DNA from: Thiobacillus sp.
Lineage (GTDB): Bacteria > Pseudomonadota > Gammaproteobacteria > Burkholderiales > Thiobacillaceae
DNA: 34,807 nucleotides
Assembly (NCBI GenBank): GCA_024709165.1
Contig: JANJXF010000014.1
Span: forward strand, 1 to 34,807
Direction of reading: 5' to 3'
The notes under the pieces were generated by a model. That model had not been told where the DNA came from, searched no databases, and was given only the letters and a program-made list of their open reading frames with translations. The position numbers and the translations under genes are program-made. Position 1 is the first letter of the stretch. Each line of letters starts with the position of its first letter. Below, in pieces: positions 25,721-32,732 of this stretch.

Positions 25721-26162
25721 GACCCGCATCACGCGCCGGCTGGAATTCGACGCCGGCCATCGCATTCCCCACCACGACAGTCAGTGCCGCCATCTGCACG
25801 GCCATCGCTACGCGCTCGAGATCACTCTGTCGGGCGAGATCATCCAGACCCCGGCCACTTCGCAGGAAGGCATGGTGATGGATTTCTCCGAAGTGAAGGC
25901 GATCGCCGTGGCTGTGTTGGTGAGCCAGTGGGACCACGCCTTCCTGGTGTACCGGGAAGACCGTGTCGTGGCCGAATTCCTCGCCGCGCTGCCCGGCCAC
26001 AAGACCGTGGTGCTGCCGGTGGTGCCGACGGCGGAAAATCTGGCCACCGAGGCGTTCCGCATCCTCGACGCCGCCTACCTCGACCGTTACGGCAATCGCC
26101 TGCGGCTTGAGCGCGTGCGTCTGTACGAGACCCCCAACAACTGGGCGGACGCGCTGCGCTGA
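25713..26162 (+). CDS. queD: 6-carboxytetrahydropterin synthase family (QueD-like)
   Basis: QueD makes 6-carboxy-tetrahydropterin from dihydroneopterin triphosphate on the way to queuosine; relatives make other pterins. In this 149-residue protein zinc would be bound by His16, His29 and His31, with catalytic Cys25 in the CxxxHGH motif (QCRHLHGH) and WDHAFL (73-78) completing the site. The start at 25713 overlaps ubiV; an ATG at 25701 is an alternative. No other queuosine gene is nearby; it is embedded between ubiV and ubiT. Family certain, product not. Confidence 0.85.
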   Translation: MAETRITRRLEFDAGHRIPHHDSQCRHLHGHRYALEITLSGEIIQTPATSQEGMVMDFSEVKAIAVAVLVSQWDHAFLVYREDRVVAEFLAALPGHKTVVLPVVPTAENLATEAFRILDAAYLDRYGNRLRLERVRLYETPNNWADALR

Positions 26163-26190
26163 CGCCTTTTATCGAAGCCAAGGAGCCGTC

Positions 26191-26646
26191 ATGCTCAACC
26201 TTGCCGTCCCGCCCCCCGTCGCCACGCTGGTCTCGCGCCTGCCTGTCGCGCCGCCCAGCCTGGCTTTCACCGTGGCTGCCAACCGTCTGCTGTGGCCGGC
26301 CTTGCAGACCCTCGACTGGCAGCCGCTGGTCGGGCGGCGCTATGCCATCCGCGTCAAGGATCTTGGCCTCGGTGTGCGCTTCACCGTCACTCCGCGCGGT
26401 TTTTCGCCGACACAGGGCGCGCCGGAACTTACCATCAGCGCCACCGCGCGCGACTTCCTGCTGCTGCTCGGCCGCCGCGAGGACCCGGACACGCTGTTCT
26501 TCAGTCGCCGCCTGGTGAGCGAGGGTGATACCGAACTGGGGCTCATCGTGAAGAACATGCTCGACGCGCTCGATCCCGAGTGTGTACTTGCGCGCCTTCC
26601 TGCGCCGATGGCGTCGGTCGCCCGCCGCCTGCTGGCCAGCGCCTGA
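26191..26646 (+). CDS. ubiT: Ubiquinone biosynthesis accessory factor UbiT (SCP2 domain)
   Basis: UbiT is a lipid-binding SCP2-type protein required with UbiU and UbiV for ubiquinone synthesis in the absence of oxygen. The 151-residue product has the expected length. An N-terminal amphipathic part is followed by the SCP2 core: GRRYAIRVKDLGLGVRFTV, LTISATARDFLLLL, EDPDTLFFSRRLVSEGDTELGLIVKNMLDAL. The last stretch, with the D-T-L-F-F-S-R-R-L pattern, is typical of the YhbT group. AAGGAG precedes the ATG. Confidence 0.93.
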   Translation: MLNLAVPPPVATLVSRLPVAPPSLAFTVAANRLLWPALQTLDWQPLVGRRYAIRVKDLGLGVRFTVTPRGFSPTQGAPELTISATARDFLLLLGRREDPDTLFFSRRLVSEGDTELGLIVKNMLDALDPECVLARLPAPMASVARRLLASA

Positions 26647-26730
26647 GCGCGCGGTCTTTCCATAGCCGGCGCCCTCGCCGCGATTGTCAGGCGGTGGAGC
26701 CGCCACAACCCCGGGTCGTGGGCGCTCCTG

Positions 26731-27336
26731 CTACGACAAGTGACACACCACCAGTGCAGGATCGTCGAAGTGGTCGATCAGCAGCCGCTTCACGCGTACC
26801 TGCCAGAGCCGGCCGAACTCGCTGCGCTCTGCCGCGCTCGCCGTGCCGGACAGCACGGCCGGCATGAGCGCCTGCATTTCGGGCAGCGGCGGCACGATGC
26901 CGGGATGATAGGTGGTGATGACACTCGCGCCGCTGTCGAGGCGGGTGAAGCGCAGTTCGCCCTCGATGGCGGCGCCGAACTGCAGCAGGTTGCGCCGTGC
27001 GTATTTACCGGCCAGGCCCTTGAAGCCGCCGTCGCCGGCGGCGCCGGTGAGCAGGCCGGCGACACTGCCGGTGACCCCCGCAGTGCCGTCGCCCACGGCG
27101 GCAGCGAGTTCGACGCGCACGCCGCCGCGCTGTGGCCGACCGTCGGGGTACAGGGTGGCGAGCGCCCTGTGCGTCATGAGGTAGGCGCCGGCGACGGTGG
27201 GGCAGGAGTGGCCGGCAAGGCGCACGACGTCGGCATAGCCGTATTCGATGAGTCCGTCGCCGGCACCGAGCAGTTCGGCGAGCGGGTCGTGGGCGATCAG
27301 CCGCGGCACGGCGGCGAAGAATTCCGGAAAGTTCAT
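26731..27336 (-). CDS. FmdE-like protein
   Basis: The 201-residue product resembles the FmdE family, first named from molybdenum formylmethanofuran dehydrogenase operons but found in many bacteria without that pathway. The signature AGHSCPTVAGAYLM (residues about 41-54) offers His and Cys as likely metal or cofactor ligands; a second conserved region is GVRVELAAAVGDG. It lacks a signal peptide. Its start overlaps the stop of the upstream membrane-protein gene (ATGA), so it is the third gene of an operon divergent from nsrR. Function unknown. Confidence 0.7.
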   Translation of the reverse strand: MNFPEFFAAVPRLIAHDPLAELLGAGDGLIEYGYADVVRLAGHSCPTVAGAYLMTHRALATLYPDGRPQRGGVRVELAAAVGDGTAGVTGSVAGLLTGAAGDGGFKGLAGKYARRNLLQFGAAIEGELRFTRLDSGASVITTYHPGIVPPLPEMQALMPAVLSGTASAAERSEFGRLWQVRVKRLLIDHFDDPALVVCHLS

Positions 27337-28454
27337 GCGGGCCTCCTTGACAGCGGACGCGACCGCACGAGCGCCACGGTCGCCTGAACGATGAACCAGA
27401 CCAGTGTAGCAGCCGCGAGCGCGAGGCCCCATGCCTGGCTGCTGCCGGCAGCCAGGCCGGCGACGAGGAACAGCATGGCGCGCACGCCGCCATGACGGGT
27501 GAGACGCGCGCGCAGCGTGGCATGCCATTCGCCCTGCGCGCCCGGGCGCAGCCAGGTCGGCAGGAGCTGACTGGCGGCACCCGACACCAGCGGCAGGAGG
27601 AAACCGGCGACGAAGGCCGCTTCCGGATCGGCACTGCGCGCAAACGGAGCGGCGGTGCCGAAAGCCAGGCTCGCGACGAAGCCGGCCAGCGCCGTGGCGA
27701 GCAGGGGCGGCGCGCCGTGCGGGGCAAACACGGCGCCACGCAACGGGCGCCATGCCAGTGCGAGGCGCGCGAGCGGTACGGCCCACAGCGCGGCACCGAC
27801 GAAAGCGAGCGGAGTGAAGACGGCAGCGCCGACGGCGGTCGCCAGCGCGCCGCCCAGCGCCCACGGCAGGTCGCGGCGCAGGCGCGGGCCGGCATGCGGG
27901 TCGGGCATGGCCGCCGCGGTGGGCATCAGCACCGACAGGGTGCCGATCGCGGTGAGGCCGATGAAGCCCAGCGTGTTCAGATGCAGGTGCAGGCGGCGCA
28001 GCGCGGGGCGGTGTTCCGGCCAGACTGCGCCGGCAAGAATGGCGAGCAGGGCTGTGGCGAGACAGGCGAGCGCCGCCTCGTACCAGTCCAGTCCCGGATG
28101 CGGTCGGCCAAGCGTCGTGCGGCGGCGCGCGCGGCTCCAGCCGAGCATCGCCAGCGCCGCCACCGCACCCAGCGCAGCGCCGGCGTGGCGCGCGGCGAAG
28201 TAAGCGGGGACTGCGAGCGAGAGTAGCGCCAGCGCGCCCGCGACAAGTGCGGCGAAGGGCAGCACGGCGAGCGCAGAGGGGGCGGCGCGGCTGCGGGTGA
28301 GCACCGGGATGAAATGCCCCATCGCGCCGAAAATGAGCGGCAGAGCGCCTACCGCGAACAACAGGTGCAGCGTGGCGGCGCGGCCGGCAAGCTGGAATCC
28401 CGGCATGGCCGCGGCGAACGCGCCCAGTGCCAGCAATACCAGCGCCGGCAGCAT
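27333..28454 (-). CDS. Polytopic membrane protein with conserved-looking histidines
   Basis: The 373-residue product has about 11-12 membrane helices. Histidines sit within or near helices: LHLLFAVG, GAMGHFIPVLT and HLHLNTLGFIGLTAIG. The last resembles heme-copper oxidase subunit I and NnrS-like proteins, which bind heme through helix histidines, so a heme or copper role in NO handling is a reasonable guess, not shown. It starts nine bases after the DUF2249 gene and overlaps the FmdE-like gene by four bases. Confidence 0.65.
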   Translation of the reverse strand: MLPALVLLALGAFAAAMPGFQLAGRAATLHLLFAVGALPLIFGAMGHFIPVLTRSRAAPSALAVLPFAALVAGALALLSLAVPAYFAARHAGAALGAVAALAMLGWSRARRRTTLGRPHPGLDWYEAALACLATALLAILAGAVWPEHRPALRRLHLHLNTLGFIGLTAIGTLSVLMPTAAAMPDPHAGPRLRRDLPWALGGALATAVGAAVFTPLAFVGAALWAVPLARLALAWRPLRGAVFAPHGAPPLLATALAGFVASLAFGTAAPFARSADPEAAFVAGFLLPLVSGAASQLLPTWLRPGAQGEWHATLRARLTRHGGVRAMLFLVAGLAAGSSQAWGLALAAATLVWFIVQATVALVRSRPLSRRPA

Positions 28455-28463
28455 GCCGCGGCT

Positions 28464-28718
28464 TCAGACGCGGATGAAGTCGATCACGATGGCGCCGGGT
28501 TCGCGCTGCAGATACTGGATGTCGACCGCGGCGCCGTAGCGGTTGCGCAACTGGTCGAGCAGCGGCAGCGGATCGTGGTCGTTGACGAAGCGCATGCGCT
28601 CGCCCGGAGTCAGTGCATCCAGCGCGCCGAAGATGGCGGCATGGCGGAAGCGCTTGGCGATGCCACGCGCGTCGAACGGGTAGATCTGGTCGGGGCTGAG
28701 GTGGACGTGGGCTTGCAT
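28464..28718 (-). CDS. DUF2249 domain protein
   Basis: The 84-residue protein matches DUF2249. DAR near residue 16, an IFGALDALTPGERMRFVNDHDPLPLLDQL core and the closing IVIDFIRV strand give a small alpha/beta fold related to TusA-like proteins. Such genes recur beside NsrR, nitrite or nitric oxide genes in denitrifiers, but the biochemical role is unknown. AGGAG precedes the ATG. It is the first gene of the operon reading away from nsrR, just downstream of a candidate NsrR box. Confidence 0.85.
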   Translation of the reverse strand: MQAHVHLSPDQIYPFDARGIAKRFRHAAIFGALDALTPGERMRFVNDHDPLPLLDQLRNRYGAAVDIQYLQREPGAIVIDFIRV

Positions 28719-28733
28719 GGTCGACTCCTGTTA

Positions 28734-28756
28734 AAGATGTAAATGGGATACAAATT
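28734..28756 (-). promoter_or_regulatory. Candidate NsrR box, DUF2249 side
   Basis: This 23-base stretch starts AAGATGTAAAT and contains ATACA in the right half. It matches the NsrR consensus (AAGATGYATTT, one base, and its complement) at about three quarters of positions, with a better left half. It lies 16 bases upstream of the DUF2249 start codon. Confidence 0.45.
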
Positions 28757-28764
28757 ATAAACGC

Positions 28765-28777
28765 ATCATGACATGAT
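28765..28777. promoter_or_regulatory. 13-bp palindrome between the two NsrR-like boxes
   Basis: ATCATG, one A, then CATGAT form a perfect odd palindrome in the centre of the divergent promoter region. It may be an additional operator or part of a promoter; I cannot name a factor. Confidence 0.3.
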
Positions 28778-28786
28778 AGGGAATAT

Positions 28787-28809
28787 AATATGTATTATTT
28801 TTACATGTA
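28787..28809 (+). promoter_or_regulatory. Candidate NsrR box, nsrR side
   Basis: The palindromic pattern ATGTA (28790-28794) ... TACAT (28802-28806), within an AT-rich 23-base stretch, fits the NsrR consensus well in its outer arms. It ends 11 bases before the nsrR start and overlaps the place of the ribosome binding site, suggesting autorepression. Confidence 0.5.
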
Positions 28810-28820
28810 AGAATGCTGTC

Positions 28821-29267
28821 ATGCAGCTGACCCGCTTCACCGATTTTTCGCTCCGGGTACTGATCAGTCTCGCCGCGCGGCCGGACGCGCTCGCCACGGT
28901 CGCGGCGCTCGCCGGGGAGCACGGTATTTCGCGCCACCATTTGACGCGCGTGGTGCACCAGCTTGGTGTCAAGGGCTACATCGAGACGATGCGCGGCAAG
29001 GGTGGCGGTTTTCGCCTTGCGCGTGCGCCGGAAAAAATCTGTGTCGGGGATGTCGTGCGCGACATGGAGAGTGGGTTCGAGATCGCCGAGTGTTTCCAGC
29101 CGGGGCAGTCGTCGTGCCGCCTCATGCCTGGTTGTGCCCTGAAGGGGGTGCTCGGTGAGGCTGCGCAGGCGTTCCTCGCGACCCTCGACCGTTATAGTCT
29201 CGCCGACCTGCTTCGCGCGCCGGAGCAGGCGCTCAGACCGGCAACACGATTTGCCCGTCGCTGCTGA
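28821..29267 (+). CDS. nsrR: Nitric oxide-sensing repressor NsrR (Rrf2 family)
   Basis: NsrR is a dimeric Fe-S repressor that loses DNA binding when nitric oxide attacks its cluster. The 148-residue product has the Rrf2 N-terminus MQLTRFTDFSLRVL (Asp8, a cluster ligand in Streptomyces NsrR), a winged helix with the recognition region ISRHHLTRVVHQL, and three cysteines, Cys91, Cys99 and Cys105, close to the E. coli spacing. The ATG at 28821 is the family start. Its 3' end overlaps the convergent nitronate monooxygenase gene by 35 bases. Confidence 0.9.
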   Translation: MQLTRFTDFSLRVLISLAARPDALATVAALAGEHGISRHHLTRVVHQLGVKGYIETMRGKGGGFRLARAPEKICVGDVVRDMESGFEIAECFQPGQSSCRLMPGCALKGVLGEAAQAFLATLDRYSLADLLRAPEQALRPATRFARRC

Positions 29268-30477
29268 AGAGATAGTCGCGGAACACGTGCTCCGCGCTGA
29301 GGAGCGCGTAGCTGCCATCGGCAGCGCGCCGCGTGGTGTCTTTCAGGCGGTAGGTGTAATGGCCGCAGGTCCAGATATCGAAATTGCGCATGTGCGTGCA
29401 CAGGCAGGTCTTGTCCGGCACTGAAATTTTCTTCGCCCCCGGGCGGCGTTCGACCTCGCGGTTGTAGGCGTCGATGTAGGCGCAGCGCCCGTTGGCATCG
29501 AGCAGGTAGCCGTAGGCCTCGCAGTTGGGGCGGATCCCCGCGCCGATGCCGGGGCTGCCCTTGAGCATGCGCATCGGATAGCCCGTCGGTGACAGCAGGT
29601 TGACCTCGATGTCAGCTTCGCTCGCCCTGAAGTATTCCTGCTTCACCTTGTCGGGCAACCCGCATTCCGTGGTGACGGTGAAGCGCGTTGCCACCTGCAC
29701 CGCGGCGGCGCCCTGTTCGAGGAAAGCCGCGGCATCGCTGCCGGTGAAGATGCCGCCGGCGGCGATCACCGGAATCTCCAGATGTTCGGCCTTGAGCAGG
29801 GCGATCACTTCGCCGACGATGGCGGCAAGGTTGTACTGAGCCCAGTCCAGGCCAAAACCCAGATGACCGCCGGCGAGCGGGCCTTCCACCACGACGAAGT
29901 CGGGCAGCCGGTTCAGACGCGCATTCTTGCGCAGGAACATGCCGAGCGCGCGCGCCGACGACACGATGATGCCAAGCCTGGCGTCGCGAAAGCGCGGGTG
30001 ATCCTCGATCAGCGCGAACGAACCGAGATGCAACCCGGCGGAGAGGGTGATGCCGTCGATGCCGGCGTCGAGCGCGGCGGAGAGGCGCACGCGCAGCGTT
30101 TCGCGCGGCGCATTCATGGTCAGTTTTTCCATGCAGTTGATGAAGACAAGCCCGTCGCCGCGCTTCGCTTCCATGGTGCGACCGACGTGCTGGCGCGTGG
30201 ACTCTTCCACTTCGCCGAGGCTGAAGTGGACCTGGCTCTTGTCGCTGCTGGCGACGTTCGCCTTGTACTTCTTCAGCTTCTGGCTGACGTAGTTGGTGTC
30301 GTAACGGCGGTCGGAGACGGTCGGCAGCATGGCGTCGGAAATGTGACCGATGCCGCCGAGGCGCGCGATTTCCAGTGCCAGGTCGGCGTTGGAGATATCC
30401 ACGCCCATCCCGCCGACGATAATCGGTACCACTTCCTGCTTGCCAAAATGCAGCCGGAAATCATCCACGCATTTCAT
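29233..30477 (-). CDS. Nitronate monooxygenase-like flavoprotein with Cys-rich tail
   Basis: The 414-residue product has the FMN-binding TIM barrel of nitronate monooxygenases, 2-nitropropane dioxygenases and FabK-like enoyl reductases. GGMGVDISNADLA (22-34), LAGGHLGFG (201-209) and AAGGIFTGSDAAAFL (239-253) are typical. It is longer than the usual 320-360 residues: the last 100 residues add Cys319, Cys332, Cys358, Cys360 and Cys371 in a basic tail. AAGGA precedes the ATG at 30477. Substrate is unknown; detoxification of nitroalkanes is one possibility. Confidence 0.8.
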   Translation of the reverse strand: MKCVDDFRLHFGKQEVVPIIVGGMGVDISNADLALEIARLGGIGHISDAMLPTVSDRRYDTNYVSQKLKKYKANVASSDKSQVHFSLGEVEESTRQHVGRTMEAKRGDGLVFINCMEKLTMNAPRETLRVRLSAALDAGIDGITLSAGLHLGSFALIEDHPRFRDARLGIIVSSARALGMFLRKNARLNRLPDFVVVEGPLAGGHLGFGLDWAQYNLAAIVGEVIALLKAEHLEIPVIAAGGIFTGSDAAAFLEQGAAAVQVATRFTVTTECGLPDKVKQEYFRASEADIEVNLLSPTGYPMRMLKGSPGIGAGIRPNCEAYGYLLDANGRCAYIDAYNREVERRPGAKKISVPDKTCLCTHMRNFDIWTCGHYTYRLKDTTRRAADGSYALLSAEHVFRDYLFSSDGQIVLPV

Positions 30478-30633
30478 TCTGTTCCTTAGCTTGTATGGGT
30501 TGGCGACCTGCCGGATCGGGAAGCGACGCGCGCCCGGCCTTGCCGTGTTGCTTGGGACGTGCATTGTAGCCGACTGCCGCTGTCACCTCGAAGTCGGCAA
30601 CTGGCCCCGTCTCGCCCTGGGTGCAGATTTCTC

Positions 30634-30664
30634 TTGCACGCTTCCTTGCGGTGGGATATATAAT
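30634..30664 (+). promoter_or_regulatory. Candidate promoter of the cytochrome-porin-TetR group
   Basis: TTGCAC (30634-30639) is followed by TATATA (30657-30662, spacing 17) overlapping TATAAT (30659-30664, spacing 19). The start of transcription would fall in or beside the operator-like repeats at 30669-30690. Confidence 0.5.
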
Positions 30665-30668
30665 CGGA

Positions 30669-30690
30669 CGATCACATGATCGAACGATCA
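30669..30690 (+). promoter_or_regulatory. Operator-like array of three alternating half-sites
   Basis: The order is CGATCA (30669-30674), CA, TGATCG (30677-30682), AA, CGATCA (30685-30690). Adjacent half-sites are perfect inverted repeats with a 2-base spacer, so two overlapping palindromes share the centre. Placement directly after the -10 suits a repressor, plausibly the TetR protein encoded at the end of this gene group. Confidence 0.6.
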
Positions 30691-30729
30691 GGTGACATTC
30701 CGTCGATACCCCCCCGCTCTGGAGATAAC

Positions 30730-31335
30730 ATGAAAAAAGTGCTGTTCGCCCCCGTGATCCTTGCCGCCAGCCTGGCGGCGAACGGTGTGTTGGCCGCCGA
30801 GCCGGCCAAGCCCGTCAAGCCCGCCGCCGCGCCCCCCGAAATACAGCAAATGATGAAGGTCTACACGCCAGAGATGCGGCAGAAAGTCATGGCACTGTCG
30901 CCCGAGCTCAAGGCCACCATCCAGCAACTCCATGCCGGTCACCCGCGGCGCGCCAAGGAGACCACGCTGCGCCAGATCATGCTCGAGATCCTCTCCGAAT
31001 ATCAGACCATCGCTATGGCGATCGCCATGGACAACCCGGAAGCTGCGGCGGATGCCGCGCGTCGCCTCGCCGGTCACCGCATTCCCAAGGGCGGGCTGCT
31101 GCCGTATTTCCCGTTGACCCAGGTCAACGACGCCGATCTCGGCGTCCTGCCCGCGATGAATACTGCCGTCGAAGGCAGCGCGCTCAAGCTGGCTGAAGCC
31201 GCCGAAGCCGGCGACATGCCGAGAGCCGCGTCTTATCTCAGCGACATCATGACCGGCTGCGTCGCATGCCACATCAAGTTCCGCCCCGCGGTCCCAGGCC
31301 TGTCGACCAGCCTGATCGCCGCCCCCGCCAAGTAA
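30730..31335 (+). CDS. Cytochrome c'-like secreted heme protein
   Basis: The 201-residue protein has a signal peptide (1-23) and a mostly helical body. A single heme-attachment motif, CVACH (Cys177, Cys180, His181), lies near the C-terminus, the layout of class II cytochromes (cytochrome c' type). A Pro/Ala/Lys linker follows the signal peptide. GGAG precedes the ATG at 30730. Its role might be electron transfer or NO binding, but the protein is longer than classical cytochrome c' (about 130 residues), so I keep the call general. Confidence 0.75.
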   Translation: MKKVLFAPVILAASLAANGVLAAEPAKPVKPAAAPPEIQQMMKVYTPEMRQKVMALSPELKATIQQLHAGHPRRAKETTLRQIMLEILSEYQTIAMAIAMDNPEAAADAARRLAGHRIPKGGLLPYFPLTQVNDADLGVLPAMNTAVEGSALKLAEAAEAGDMPRAASYLSDIMTGCVACHIKFRPAVPGLSTSLIAAPAK

Positions 31336-31363
31336 TCCCGATAACGTTCAGAGGAGAATCACG

Positions 31364-32533
31364 ATGCAAAAACAAATCGTTGCCGCGGCCGTCTCGGCCG
31401 CGCTGCTCGCGCTGTCCAGCGGCGCCCACGCCACCAACGGCGACCAGATGATCGCCACGACCGCGGCACAGGCCGGCATGGGCGGCGCCACCGTCGCCCA
31501 GGCGCAGGATGCCGCGACCATTCTGGTGAACCCTGCCGGCATGGCCGACCTCGGCATGAAGGACGTGCGCATGGACCTGGGTTTCGGCCTGCTGAATCCG
31601 CCGCGCGAGATCAACGGCCAGGAGAGCGATTCGAACTGGTACTTGATGCCGACCGGCGCGGCGGCATTCAATGTGAACGACCGCCTGTTCCTTGGCATGG
31701 CGCTGGGCGGCATTGCCGGCATGGGGGTGAACGTACCGGACATGGTTGCAGGAGGGGGCGCGCAGCCCATCGTGACGACCAAGCAGGTGTTCCGCTTCGC
31801 GCCGGCCGCCGCCTTCAAGGTCAACGACGCCTTGGCGCTCGGTGCCTCGCTCAACATCGTCAACCAGAGTCTGTCCATGTCCTTCGTCGGCGGTGGCGGC
31901 ACTCAGGTGAACCTGCCGCAGAACCAGCAGTTTGGTTTCGGCGCCACCCTCGGCGCCACCTACAAAATCAATCCCGCGCTGCAGGCGGGCCTGACGTATA
32001 CGACCAAGACCGGCATCAGCGACATGACGTTCAACACGACTGCCGGCAAGGTCAGCTTCGACATGGACATGCCCGCCTCGCTGGCCGCCGGCCTGGCGTT
32101 CAAACCGATGCCCGGTCTTCTGGTCGAGTTCGACGTCAAGCGTATTTTCTTCAACGACGTGATGGATCGCATCACCGTCAGCAACCCGGGTGCTCTTGCA
32201 GGACTGCCTCCGGTCCTGACCTTTGGATGGGATGACCAGACCGTCTACGCAATCGGCGTGAAGAAGGACATGGGCCCCATGTCGGTGAGCCTCGGCTTCA
32301 ACTACGGCAAGTCCCCCATCGGTACCGAGGACGTCAACGCCAACCTCGGTTCCATGGCGATCATGGAAAAGCACCTGTCGTTTGGTCTGTCCCGCAAGTT
32401 CAGCGACAAGGTGAGCGGCAGCTTCGCCTACACGCACGCTTTCGAAAACGATCTGACGGCCAGCGTGGGCCCTGCCAACACCATCAAAATGGACCAGAAC
32501 CAATACAACTTCAATATCTCATACAAGTTCTGA
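31364..32533 (+). CDS. FadL/OmpP1-family outer membrane transport protein
   Basis: FadL-type porins carry hydrophobic compounds such as fatty acids or aromatic hydrocarbons across the outer membrane. The 389-residue protein has a signal peptide (1-23, AHA), the N-terminal hatch signature ATILVNPAGMADLG with the NPA motif, alternating beta strands throughout, and a terminal phenylalanine needed for outer-membrane insertion. GAGGAG precedes the ATG. It lies 28 bases after the cytochrome gene and before a TetR gene, so hydrophobic-substrate uptake under TetR control is likely. Confidence 0.9.
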   Translation: MQKQIVAAAVSAALLALSSGAHATNGDQMIATTAAQAGMGGATVAQAQDAATILVNPAGMADLGMKDVRMDLGFGLLNPPREINGQESDSNWYLMPTGAAAFNVNDRLFLGMALGGIAGMGVNVPDMVAGGGAQPIVTTKQVFRFAPAAAFKVNDALALGASLNIVNQSLSMSFVGGGGTQVNLPQNQQFGFGATLGATYKINPALQAGLTYTTKTGISDMTFNTTAGKVSFDMDMPASLAAGLAFKPMPGLLVEFDVKRIFFNDVMDRITVSNPGALAGLPPVLTFGWDDQTVYAIGVKKDMGPMSVSLGFNYGKSPIGTEDVNANLGSMAIMEKHLSFGLSRKFSDKVSGSFAYTHAFENDLTASVGPANTIKMDQNQYNFNISYKF

Positions 32534-32545
32534 TTGGCAGTATCC

Positions 32546-32566
32546 GGGCCCGGCGATGCCGGGCCC
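32546..32566 (+). terminator. GC hairpin after the FadL-type gene
   Basis: GGGCCCGGC, loop GAT, then GCCGGGCCC is a perfect 9-bp stem 13 bases after the porin stop. No T-run follows, so it may stabilise the mRNA 3' end or lower TetR expression rather than terminate fully. Confidence 0.5.
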
Positions 32567-32732
32567 CTCGAACAATCCATGGAGCGGTGCATGACTGTAG
32601 TGTGGAGGGCCCACGTGGCAGACGGCAAGACTCCCATCGGACCACGGCATGGAAAATCCTGAGCACGGCGGACCACGCCCACATCGGGCCGAGACCGAAA
32701 AGCGCTCCGGGCAGGACAGGCGTCATCCAGGA

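Larger units (their letters stand above)
30478..30729. other. Divergent promoter region, nitronate monooxygenase and cytochrome genes
   Basis: The 252-bp gap contains the candidate promoter and operator described below on the cytochrome side. On the minus-strand side I only see the AAGGA ribosome binding site. An in-frame upstream ATG at 30564 for the monooxygenase exists but gives an atypical N-terminus. Confidence 0.4.

Noticed and set aside
26690-26704. GGCGG/CCGCC hairpin between ubiT and the FmdE-like gene as terminator
   Set aside because: Short stem, no T-run on either side; likely chance in GC-rich DNA.
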